DNA from: JAISST01 sp050434145
GTDB taxonomy: Bacteria > Fusobacteriota > Fusobacteriia > Fusobacteriales > Fusobacteriaceae
Direction of reading: 5' to 3'
Assembly: GCF_050434145.1 (NCBI RefSeq)
Contig: NZ_JBNPVX010000052.1
Span: 1 to 12,722, forward strand
DNA length: 12,722 nucleotides
Part shown: positions 1 through 6,331 of the stretch, piece after piece
Layout: every line of letters begins with the position of its first letter
Numbering within the stretch: the stretch's first letter is position 1
The notes under the pieces: generated by a model
Told to the model about the DNA's origin: nothing
Seen by the model: only the letters and a program-made list of their open reading frames with translations
Database searches by the model: none
Translations under genes and position numbers: made by a program

Positions 1-179
1 CTTGTTTTATGTTTGGTAGTGAATTCATTATAACATATCAAGGTGTTTCTCTTTTTTATTTTTTGAAATTTCCCTACAAATATTTTACACTAACTGATTT
101 ATATTTTTATTTACATTAAATTATATTTATGATTTAATTAAATAAAGGTTTTGAATATTAATTTTTATAAGGATAAAAA
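1..179 (+). promoter_or_regulatory. AT-rich region upstream of hydE with a weak candidate promoter
   Basis: No gene is visible in this stretch. A weak sigma-A-like match lies at about 110-138: TTTACA (110-115), a 17-bp spacer and TTTAAT (133-138). So AT-rich a sequence gives such matches by chance, so this is only a candidate. A ribosome binding site AAGGAT (169-174) sits 5 nt before the hydE ATG and supports that start. Any upstream gene, such as hydG, would have to end before the window. Confidence 0.3.
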
Positions 180-1241
180 ATGAGTTATAATAATATTAAT
201 TTGATAGATAGATTGAATAAAAATGGATTTTTAAAAGAAGATGAATATAAGGTGTTATTGGATACTTACACAGAAGAAGATTTTTTGTATGCTAAAAAAT
301 TATCTAATAAAATTACTAAAGAAATATTTGGCAATAAAATTTTTATTCGTGCTCTTATAGAATTTACTAACTATTGCAAAAATAATTGCTATTATTGTGG
401 AATTCAAAATTCAAATCAAAATATCACCAGGTATAGATTGGGGAAAGAAGAAATATTAAGATGTTGTACTACATCTGTAAATCTCGGATTTAAGACTTTT
501 GTTTTACAGGGCGGAGAAGATATATTTTTTACTGAAAGTATAATGATTGACATAATTAAGACGATTAGAGAAACTTATCCAATGTGTGCTATTACTTTAT
601 CAATAGGTGAGAAAGAAGAAAGTGAGTACAGAGCTTATTATAATGCTGGTGCTAATAGATTCTTATTAAGACATGAAACAGCTGATTTTGTGCATTATAA
701 TAAAATTCATCCTACCAATTTATCTTTGGAGAACAGAATAAATTGCTTATATAAATTAAAAGAAATTGGTTATACTATTGGTGCTGGATTTATGGTTGGT
801 TCTCCATTTCAGACTATAGAATCTATTGTCAAAGATTTAATTTTCTTACAAAAACTGAGACCACATATGATAGGAGTAGGACCATTCATACCACATAAAG
901 ATACAGTTTTCAAAGACCAACCTTCTGGTAACTTGGAACTAACTCTATTTATAATAAGTCTTCTTCGTATTATGTTAAAAAATGTCTTGCTACCTGCTAC
1001 CACTGCTCTTGCTTCTTTGAGTAAATATGGTAGAATAAAGGGAATTTTGCATGGTGCAAATGTGATAATGCCAAATCTTACGCCACAAGAAAAAAGAAAG
1101 CAATATATGTTATATAATGACAAACTATCAGATGGAACAGAAGCTGGTGAGAATATAAAAGAACTTATAGAAGAATTGAACAGTATTGGGTATGAAATAT
1201 CTTATGAAAGAGGTGACTGGAAAAATGGGAATAATAAATAA
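180..1241 (+). CDS. hydE: HydE, [FeFe]-hydrogenase H-cluster radical SAM maturase
   Basis: Radical S-adenosylmethionine enzyme that helps build the diiron subcluster of [FeFe] hydrogenase in the cytoplasm, working with HydF and HydG. The protein is 353 aa, normal for the family. The radical SAM cluster motif is CKNNCYYC (Cys66, Cys70, Cys73; Cx3Cx2C), preceded by the usual IEFTNYC context. A SAM-binding-type GGED follows at 111-114. The typical HydE C-terminal segment with ANVIMPNLTP is present around 290-300. Many HydE proteins carry extra C-terminal cysteines for a second, dispensable Fe-S cluster; here the C-terminal part after about residue 200 has no cysteine, so that cluster is absent. 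The related biotin synthase and PylB share the fold, but the adjacent hydF settles the assignment. The gene overlaps hydF by 17 nt, so the two are probably translationally coupled. Confidence 0.93.
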   Translation: MSYNNINLIDRLNKNGFLKEDEYKVLLDTYTEEDFLYAKKLSNKITKEIFGNKIFIRALIEFTNYCKNNCYYCGIQNSNQNITRYRLGKEEILRCCTTSVNLGFKTFVLQGGEDIFFTESIMIDIIKTIRETYPMCAITLSIGEKEESEYRAYYNAGANRFLLRHETADFVHYNKIHPTNLSLENRINCLYKLKEIGYTIGAGFMVGSPFQTIESIVKDLIFLQKLRPHMIGVGPFIPHKDTVFKDQPSGNLELTLFIISLLRIMLKNVLLPATTALASLSKYGRIKGILHGANVIMPNLTPQEKRKQYMLYNDKLSDGTEAGENIKELIEELNSIGYEISYERGDWKNGNNK

Positions 1242-2442
1242 TTCCGATAATAATACTCTTAATAGCGTTCCTAGTGGTAATAGAGTTCACATTGGTTTTT
1301 TTGGAAAGAGAAATAGTGGTAAATCGTCATTAATGAATGCTTTTGCAGGGCAATCTATATCGATAGTATCTTCAACATTGGGAACTACTACTGATCCAGT
1401 TACTAAAACAATGGAAATAAATGGTATTGGCCCTTGTGTATTAATTGATACTGCAGGATTTGATGATGTAGGAGAGCTGGGTGAGTTACGGATTCAAAAA
1501 ACAAAAGGTATTGTTGCTAAAATTGATATTGCAGTATTGTTATTTTTTCAAAATGATATTGATGAAGAGATGAGATGGTTAAGACTATTTCAAGATAAAA
1601 ATATACCTACACTTCTAATTATTAGCAAAAGTGATATTAATCCCAATATAGATTATATAAGGTCAGAAATCAAAAAGAATACTGATATTCTTCCTGATTT
1701 AGCAAATATATATGATCAAGACAGTATTAGTGGTCTAAAAAAATCAATTATTTCTTTAGCGAATTCTGTACAAGTAGATAAAACTATACTGAATAACTTA
1801 GTACAATCTAATGATGTTGTACTTTTGGTTATGCCGCAAGATGTGCAAGCTCCAAAGGGAAGGTTAATTTTGCCTCAAGTACAAACAATCAGGGAACTAT
1901 TAGATAGTCATTGTATAACTATTTCTGTAACTAAAGAAGAGTATATTTCATCATTAAAATTGTTAAAAGATAGCCCAAAGTTGATTATTACAGATTCTCA
2001 GATTTTTCCATTTGTATATGAAAACAAGCCTGAAAAAGCACTTTTAACCTCTTTTTCAGTGCTTTTTGCTGCCTATAAAGGTGATATTATTTATTATATA
2101 AAAAGCGTAAAAACATTGGATAGACTAGCTCCTGATTCCAATATTTTAATAGCTGAAGCTTGTACTCATGCTCCATTGACAGAAGATATTGGAAGAATAA
2201 AAATTCCTAAATTATTAAGAAAAAAAATTGGAGAATCTATAACTATTGATATTGTAAATGGAAATGATTTTCCACAAGATTTGACTAAATATGATTTAAT
2301 TATCCATTGTGGTGCTTGCATGTTTAACAGAAAGCATGTTTTATATCGCATTGAAGAGGCAAAAGAACAGAATGTACCTATGACAAACTATGGGATTCTT
2401 ATAGCCTACCTTTCTAGTATTTTGGAAAAGGTTGTTTTTTGA
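1225..2442 (+). CDS. hydF: HydF, [FeFe]-hydrogenase maturation GTPase/scaffold
   Basis: GTP-binding scaffold on which the diiron precursor of the H-cluster is assembled before transfer to the hydrogenase; it acts in the cytoplasm with HydE and HydG. From the ATG at 1225 the product is 405 aa, the usual family size. Visible features are a P-loop GKRNSGKSS (27-35), DTAG (G3 motif, 75-78), SKSD (134-137, the G4 NKxD position) and the C-terminal Fe-S ligands CTH (313-315) with HCGAC (361-365), matching the CxH...HCxxC pattern of HydF. The frame stays open back to a TTG at 1186, but AGAGGTGA (1209-1216), 8 nt before the ATG at 1225, decides the start. It overlaps the end of hydE. The 3' end faces hutD with 12 nt between the stop codons and no obvious terminator. 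Confidence 0.94.
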   Translation: MGIINNSDNNTLNSVPSGNRVHIGFFGKRNSGKSSLMNAFAGQSISIVSSTLGTTTDPVTKTMEINGIGPCVLIDTAGFDDVGELGELRIQKTKGIVAKIDIAVLLFFQNDIDEEMRWLRLFQDKNIPTLLIISKSDINPNIDYIRSEIKKNTDILPDLANIYDQDSISGLKKSIISLANSVQVDKTILNNLVQSNDVVLLVMPQDVQAPKGRLILPQVQTIRELLDSHCITISVTKEEYISSLKLLKDSPKLIITDSQIFPFVYENKPEKALLTSFSVLFAAYKGDIIYYIKSVKTLDRLAPDSNILIAEACTHAPLTEDIGRIKIPKLLRKKIGESITIDIVNGNDFPQDLTKYDLIIHCGACMFNRKHVLYRIEEAKEQNVPMTNYGILIAYLSSILEKVVF

Positions 2443-2454
2443 GTAAAGATGGAT

Positions 2455-3000
2455 TTAAATTGTGATATATCCATAGAAAATTTTTCCTATTTCCGAAGAA
2501 AGTTTTATTTGTTTTTTTTCGACTATAATAAGCTCATCTTGCTTGAGTATTTTGTTGTTTACTGTTATAGAACCTTCGATACAGTACACAAAAGTAAATG
2601 ATTCAAGATTTTCATATATTAATTCTTCTAAGTATTTAAATTCTTTAAAAAAGAAATCTCCTTTGCAATTTTTTAGCATTAAATTAAAATCTGTTACTTT
2701 TCCTTTTGAAGTGGTATTCCATCCACCATTAAATCTATCAATTTCATATGGCAATAAAATTTTGTTGTAATGACCTTCGTGGAAAAGTTTTAGCTTACCT
2801 TTAATAATTGATATTACTCTATCAACACCATTCAATTTTGTGAATGTTGATTCTTCATTTTCTGTGATTGCAATACTTATTCTAAAATTGAAATTTTTTT
2901 CTGAATATCTGGAATTTTCAGGGTGTATATATAATTCTTTTGTTACTCCACCTGACCATTTTGATTCATACCAATTTTCTTTTTTAATTATTTTATCCAT
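2455..3000 (-). CDS. hutD: HutD/Ves family cupin-like protein of histidine utilisation
   Basis: HutD family protein (181 aa), a bicupin-type small protein. In pseudomonads HutD has been proposed to restrain hut expression by binding a pathway intermediate; no enzymatic reaction is established, and that role is carried over here only by homology. The family hallmarks are visible: WSGGVTKEL (15-23), FRISIA (39-44), NGVDRVISIIKG (57-68), FNGGW (90-94) and the DFNLM block (104-108). It is the last gene of a minus-strand set hutG-gltS-hutD, separated from gltS by 85 bp that contain a hairpin. The ATG has GGAG (3006-3009) 5 nt upstream. The HutG in the same set supports the hut assignment over the related E. 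coli Ves protein. Confidence 0.82.
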   Translation of the reverse strand: MDKIIKKENWYESKWSGGVTKELYIHPENSRYSEKNFNFRISIAITENEESTFTKLNGVDRVISIIKGKLKLFHEGHYNKILLPYEIDRFNGGWNTTSKGKVTDFNLMLKNCKGDFFFKEFKYLEELIYENLESFTFVYCIEGSITVNNKILKQDELIIVEKKQIKLSSEIGKIFYGYITI

Positions 3001-3033
3001 AATTGCTCCAGTAGTTAAATAATGTGATAAAAA

Positions 3034-3078
3034 ATATACCTGCTATAAGTCATTTATTTATACTCTAAGCAGGTATAT
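3034..3078 (-). terminator. Long-loop hairpin with T-tract between gltS and hutD
   Basis: Perfect 11-bp inverted repeat ATATACCTGCT (3034-3044) / AGCAGGTATAT (3068-3078) with a 23-nt loop. On the minus strand it begins 7 nt after the gltS stop, and the descending arm runs straight into a T-rich tract (ATTTTTTAT). That is the layout of an intrinsic terminator, but the loop is long. Because hutD follows on the same strand with no convincing promoter seen, it may act as a partial terminator or a 3'-end-stabilising stem that lowers hutD expression relative to gltS. Confidence 0.55.
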
Positions 3079-3085
3079 GCTATAA

Positions 3086-4309
3086 CTATTTAAACATGTT
3101 GATTGCCCCAATAATGACTGGCATTTGGAATATGTCTATTAGAAATGCCCCTGTTAAAGGTACAATTAGATAAGGATTAACTGTGTATCCATATTTTTCA
3201 CTGACTTCTCCCATATTTATCATAGCATTGGTTGTTGCACCTAATCCAGATCCGCACATTCCCGAAATCATTACTGCTGCATCATAATCGCTTCCCATAG
3301 CCTTGAATACAATAAATCTAGTATAAATCCACATAAATAATACTTGAGAAAATAATATTATTAACATTGGGATTGCCAATGCTGCTAGCTCCCATAGCTT
3401 TAATGATATTAAAGCCATTGACAAAAAAATATTTAATGAAGTTTCTCCTATGATATTGACAAGATTTCTGTCTATATCTATCCATTTAGTATTCAAATTT
3501 ATGTTGTTGAATATAATTGCACAAAACATTGCACCAACATATGATGGAAGAGCAATTCCAAATTTGCTTTTTAGTACACCACTCATTGAAATACCTAATG
3601 TCATAACGATTGATAACATTAATATATGCTGTAACATTGTATTTAGATTAATTTCTCTTTTTTCAATATCAATTTTTATCCCAACTTCATCTTCATTAAC
3701 AACATTTTTAGGTTTTAAATTAAATTTTTTTATTAAATGTATAGCTAGGGGTGTTCCCAAAAGGCCACCAGCAATCAATCCAAATGTTGCTGCTGAAAGT
3801 CCGACAGTAAGGGCACCTGTTACTCCTAAACTTTCGATAGTTTCTCCAAAAGCGCCAGCAGAGCCATGACCACCAGACATTGATGCAGAACCTGCTAAAA
3901 CACCAAGGAGCGGGTTTATGCCTGTTACTTTTGCTAGACTTACTCCAATTACTGTTTGCATAAATGTCATAAAACCACTTAAAAGCCAGAATATTATTAG
4001 TAGTTTACCACCTTTTTTCAAACCATCGATTGATGACCCTAATCCGATAGTTGTGAAAAATACTACCATAAAGGGAGTTTGAAGACTTGTATTATAATCT
4101 ATACTACCAATACCTAGTGTTCTCAATAGCAAATGTATTATTGCAAATAATAATCCACCTAAAACTGCTGCTGGGATTCCAAATCTGTCAAGAAACGATA
4201 ATTTAGATTTCAATTTTCTACCAATGTAAAGAGAGATTAGACCTAATGCTATTGTACCAACCATGTCAAATTTAAATAATATTCCTAGATCATTAAAAAG
4301 AAATTCCAT
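3086..4309 (-). CDS. gltS: GltS, sodium/glutamate symporter
   Basis: Integral inner-membrane Na+-coupled glutamate transporter of the ESS/GltS family. The 407-aa length is typical. It is hydrophobic throughout, about ten or more membrane segments, organised as two repeats. The first repeat carries the conserved GGHGSAGAFG loop (146-155, family GGHGT/S). The second carries the glycine-rich GMCGSGLGATTNAM loop (350-363). A charged cytoplasmic stretch at about 195-222 separates the halves. A strong ribosome binding site (AGGAGG, 7 nt or less before the ATG) supports the start. It lies 29 bp downstream of hutG on the same strand and is probably cotranscribed with it. Import of glutamate next to an enzyme that makes glutamate from formimidoylglutamate suggests a shared glutamate-catabolic role; this is inference. 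Glutamate preference over related dicarboxylates cannot be proved from sequence. Confidence 0.9.
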   Translation of the reverse strand: MEFLFNDLGILFKFDMVGTIALGLISLYIGRKLKSKLSFLDRFGIPAAVLGGLLFAIIHLLLRTLGIGSIDYNTSLQTPFMVVFFTTIGLGSSIDGLKKGGKLLIIFWLLSGFMTFMQTVIGVSLAKVTGINPLLGVLAGSASMSGGHGSAGAFGETIESLGVTGALTVGLSAATFGLIAGGLLGTPLAIHLIKKFNLKPKNVVNEDEVGIKIDIEKREINLNTMLQHILMLSIVMTLGISMSGVLKSKFGIALPSYVGAMFCAIIFNNINLNTKWIDIDRNLVNIIGETSLNIFLSMALISLKLWELAALAIPMLIILFSQVLFMWIYTRFIVFKAMGSDYDAAVMISGMCGSGLGATTNAMINMGEVSEKYGYTVNPYLIVPLTGAFLIDIFQMPVIIGAINMFK

Positions 4310-4338
4310 TGTTTCCTCCTTTTGTTATCTATATTTTA

Positions 4339-5238
4339 CTACATATTACACATAACATCATAGATTAATGTTGCAGCTAGTTTTGCTGTTCTATTATCAA
4401 TATCATATTTAGGGTTAACTTCTGCAAAATCTAAACACTCAACCTTTCCTGTTTTCATGATTTCTCTTAAAATTCTTTTTCCTTTTTTAGGGTTTAGTCC
4501 CATAATCGTAGGTGCTGATACTCCAGGAGCATCAGAGGCATTGAAGACATCCATACAAAAAGTTATATAGATTATATCTACATCAGCAAAATATTCTTTC
4601 AAGCTTGCATTAATTTTATCTTCACATTCTTCTTCATCTAAAATTAATGTTCCATAATTTTTTGCTGTATTAATCAATCTTTGCGTGTTTCCTTGTTTCT
4701 TAAATCCAATTATTGAATATTTTACATTGGAGTCATTATCTAAAATTTGTTTAAACGAAGTTCCAGAAGTAGGGCCATCATCATAAGGACGCATATCTAA
4801 GTGTGTATCGAAATTTACAATACCAATCTTTTTATCAGGATAAAATTGTCTGATTCCAAGATATGAGGCATATGCAATGTCGTGTCCACCACCTAATCCT
4901 ATAGGAAATAAATTGCTTTTCATTACATTATAAACTTTTTCACCAAATTCTTTTTGAGCTTCTTCAATAATTTTATTTTTCAAATTTATATAGTCATATA
5001 CTTCCAAATCATTTATTATTGGCAATGATTGAAGGCTGGCTCTTATTGCATTACTACCATCTTCTGATCCCAATCTACCTTTATTCCTTTTTATTCCATC
5101 ATCGGTGTCATACCCAATAAAACAGACTCCTTTACCATTTATAGTATAATTTTTTTCATAGAGTTTTACAACTTGCCAAAGCCTTAAATCAATTTCTTCA
5201 GCACCATCAAATCTACCATTCCATAAGCTATTTATCAT
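4339..5238 (-). CDS. hutG: HutG-type formimidoylglutamase, arginase/ureohydrolase family
   Basis: Probable formimidoylglutamase, hydrolysing N-formimidoyl-L-glutamate to glutamate and formamide, the last step of one histidine degradation route. From the ATG at 5238 it is 299 aa, normal for ureohydrolases. Family motifs: GLGGGHD (114-120, metal His119), FDTHLDMR (143-150; Asp144, His146, Asp148), a substrate-loop SGTSF (158-162) and the DAPGVSAP block (236-243). In the second metal motif the usual D-x-D is C-M-D: Cys228 replaces the first, normally Mn-bridging, Asp and Asp230 is kept. The frame extends to a GTG at 5274, but AGGAG 7 nt before the ATG at 5238 and the promoter/operator overlapping 5272-5284 rule out the longer form. 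The APGVSAP block and the adjacent hutD favour HutG over agmatinase or arginase. It is first gene of hutG-gltS-hutD. Confidence 0.87.
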   Translation of the reverse strand: MINSLWNGRFDGAEEIDLRLWQVVKLYEKNYTINGKGVCFIGYDTDDGIKRNKGRLGSEDGSNAIRASLQSLPIINDLEVYDYINLKNKIIEEAQKEFGEKVYNVMKSNLFPIGLGGGHDIAYASYLGIRQFYPDKKIGIVNFDTHLDMRPYDDGPTSGTSFKQILDNDSNVKYSIIGFKKQGNTQRLINTAKNYGTLILDEEECEDKINASLKEYFADVDIIYITFCMDVFNASDAPGVSAPTIMGLNPKKGKRILREIMKTGKVECLDFAEVNPKYDIDNRTAKLAATLIYDVMCNM

Positions 5239-5261
5239 GATAAATCTCCTCATTATTTTTT

Positions 5262-5290
5262 CTAAGTAACACACCGTTACTTAGTGTAAC
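5262..5290. promoter_or_regulatory. Two interlocked 15-bp palindromes, probable TetR-family operator
   Basis: GTAAC (5266-5270), GTTAC (5276-5280) and GTAAC (5286-5290) are spaced exactly 10 bp apart. The first pair forms GTAAC-N5-GTTAC, which extends to a perfect 9-bp arm palindrome over 5262-5284. The second pair forms GTTAC-N5-GTAAC. A further pair, TTAGTGT (5281-5287) / ACACTAA (5301-5307), overlaps it. The array starts 2 bp downstream of the hutG -10 box and covers the predicted transcription start and early leader. The adjacent divergent tetR gene makes its product the natural ligand; this is inference from position and symmetry. Confidence 0.65.
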
Positions 5291-5292
5291 CA

Positions 5293-5322
5293 ATCATATC
5301 ACACTAAATATATACATGTCAA
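5293..5322 (-). promoter_or_regulatory. hutG promoter, sigma-A type
   Basis: On the minus strand TTGACA (5322-5317) is followed by an 18-bp spacer and TATGAT (5298-5293). The -35 box is a perfect consensus and the -10 differs at one position. Predicted transcription would start about 5286, inside the palindrome array, giving a leader of roughly 50 nt before the hutG ATG. Confidence 0.7.
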
Positions 5323-5408
5323 TAAAAAAATGTCTTTTTTCTAAAAGAATAGTCATAAATAATTCTTTTGTTTCAAAAAAGAAACTTTGTGGTCTAATAA
5401 AAGACGTA

Positions 5409-5438
5409 TTTAAAAAACTGTAAAATTATGATATAATT
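5409..5438 (+). promoter_or_regulatory. tetR promoter candidate
   Basis: TTTAAA, a spacer of about 17 bp and TATAAT lie just upstream of the regulator gene (positions good to about 1 nt). The -10 lies in a small palindrome ATGATA-TAAT-TATCAT, which may be chance in AT-rich DNA or a second regulatory site. Transcription would start near the in-frame ATG at 5442, an argument for the downstream translation start at 5478. The hutG-proximal palindromes lie more than 120 bp away. Confidence 0.5.
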
Positions 5439-5477
5439 ATCATGAAAAATCAAAATATAATAAGGAGATGCGACAAA

Positions 5478-6161
5478 ATGGATTTTGAAAGAGCAAAGAC
5501 AGAAGAACAAAGACAGTTCAGAATTCAACAGATAAAGAATGTTGCAATTGAATTATTTGATAATAATGAATTTCACCAGATAACATTATCTGATATTGCC
5601 AAAGGGATGGATTTTACTAGAGGGAATCTTTATAAATATATTTCTTCAAAGGAGGAAATATATTTGATGATATTTATTGATGAGTTTACATCTCTTTTAA
5701 AAGAATTAAAAATAAAATTAAATAAGAATTTGTCCAAAGAAATTGATTCGTTTGCTACAATCCTTGCATGTGAAATAGAAAAACAAAGGAGGTTTTTAAA
5801 ACTTGGTTCTATTTTATATACTAATCTAGAAAAGAATGTTTCTGAGGATAAATTAATTGATTTTATGGAAAAATTTGATTTATCAAAAGGTAAATTTATA
5901 AAAATAATAAGAGTTTCTTTTCCTAGGTTAGAGGACTTCCAAATAAAAAAATTTTTAGATTTTTTATTTTATTTTCTAATTGGATTTTATCCAGTCACTT
6001 CTTTAAACAAAGTGCAAGAGGAAGCTTTAAAAAAAGCTAAAACTGGTTATTATCCACCTAATTTTCAAAAAATTCTTAAAGAACAAATTATTAATATTCT
6101 TAGAAATGTTGTCTATCATCATAGTGAAAAAACTTCTGCAATTCCATACAGAATAATTTAA
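5478..6161 (+). CDS. TetR/AcrR-family transcriptional regulator
   Basis: DNA-binding regulator of the TetR family, 227 aa from the ATG at 5478. The N-terminal TetR_N domain lies at about 15-65, with the helix-turn-helix ITLSDIAKGMDFTRGNLYKY (35-54) followed by the usual SSKEEIY. The remaining 160 residues are a helical ligand-binding and dimerisation region too divergent to name a ligand. The frame is open to an ATG at 5442, but that codon sits at the predicted transcription start. AAGGAG, 10 nt before the ATG at 5478, is the better signal. It is divergent from hutG, whose promoter overlaps a TetR-like palindrome array, so it probably represses hutG-gltS-hutD. The inducer could be a histidine-pathway intermediate or glutamate, but nothing in the sequence shows this. 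Confidence 0.9.
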   Translation: MDFERAKTEEQRQFRIQQIKNVAIELFDNNEFHQITLSDIAKGMDFTRGNLYKYISSKEEIYLMIFIDEFTSLLKELKIKLNKNLSKEIDSFATILACEIEKQRRFLKLGSILYTNLEKNVSEDKLIDFMEKFDLSKGKFIKIIRVSFPRLEDFQIKKFLDFLFYFLIGFYPVTSLNKVQEEALKKAKTGYYPPNFQKILKEQIINILRNVVYHHSEKTSAIPYRII

Positions 6162-6181
6162 ATAAATTTTAATATCTATGT

Positions 6182-6224
6182 AAAAAAAGTGCTTTCAATC
6201 TTTATGATTGGTGGCATCTTTTTT
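6182..6224. terminator. Bidirectional intrinsic terminator between tetR and the GNAT gene
   Basis: An A7 run is followed by an imperfect stem: GTGC pairs with GCAT through one G-U wobble, a 3-nt internal loop follows, and CAATC pairs with GATTG around a TTTAT loop. A T-run comes after. With A-tract and T-tract on both flanks it can serve tetR (ends 6161) on the plus strand and the GNAT gene (ends 6332) on the minus strand. Confidence 0.6.
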
Positions 6225-6331
6225 ATAAAATCAAATTTATTTTAACAATTACTTTTTATCTATAAAATTTATATTCATTGTATCATATTATAGTTTACTA
6301 CTATAGACTACATGAATGTCGTTTACTTTTT

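Noticed and set aside
1186..1224. Longer HydF from a TTG at 1186
   Set aside because: It has no ribosome site and lies inside hydE; AGAGGTGA before the ATG at 1225 decides the start.
3450..3869. Open frame of 139 codons antisense to gltS
   Set aside because: Its hydrophobic product mirrors the membrane segments of GltS read on the opposite strand; there is no supporting ribosome site or domain.
5239..5274. N-terminal extension of hutG from a GTG at 5274
   Set aside because: It would overlap the predicted operator and leader, while AGGAG sits correctly before the ATG at 5238.
5343..5369. 8-bp inverted repeat AAAAGAAT / ATTCTTTT between hutG and tetR
   Set aside because: Pure low-complexity A/T-type repeat with an 11-nt gap, too likely by chance in this composition to call an operator.
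5442..5477. N-terminal extension of the TetR regulator from the ATG at 5442
   Set aside because: That ATG is at the predicted transcription start with no ribosome site; AAGGAG precedes the ATG at 5478.
6289..6305. Small hairpin TATAGT-TTTAC/T-ACTATA downstream of the GNAT gene
   Set aside because: Six weak pairs, no T-run on the relevant strand; the stronger terminator is at 6182-6224.
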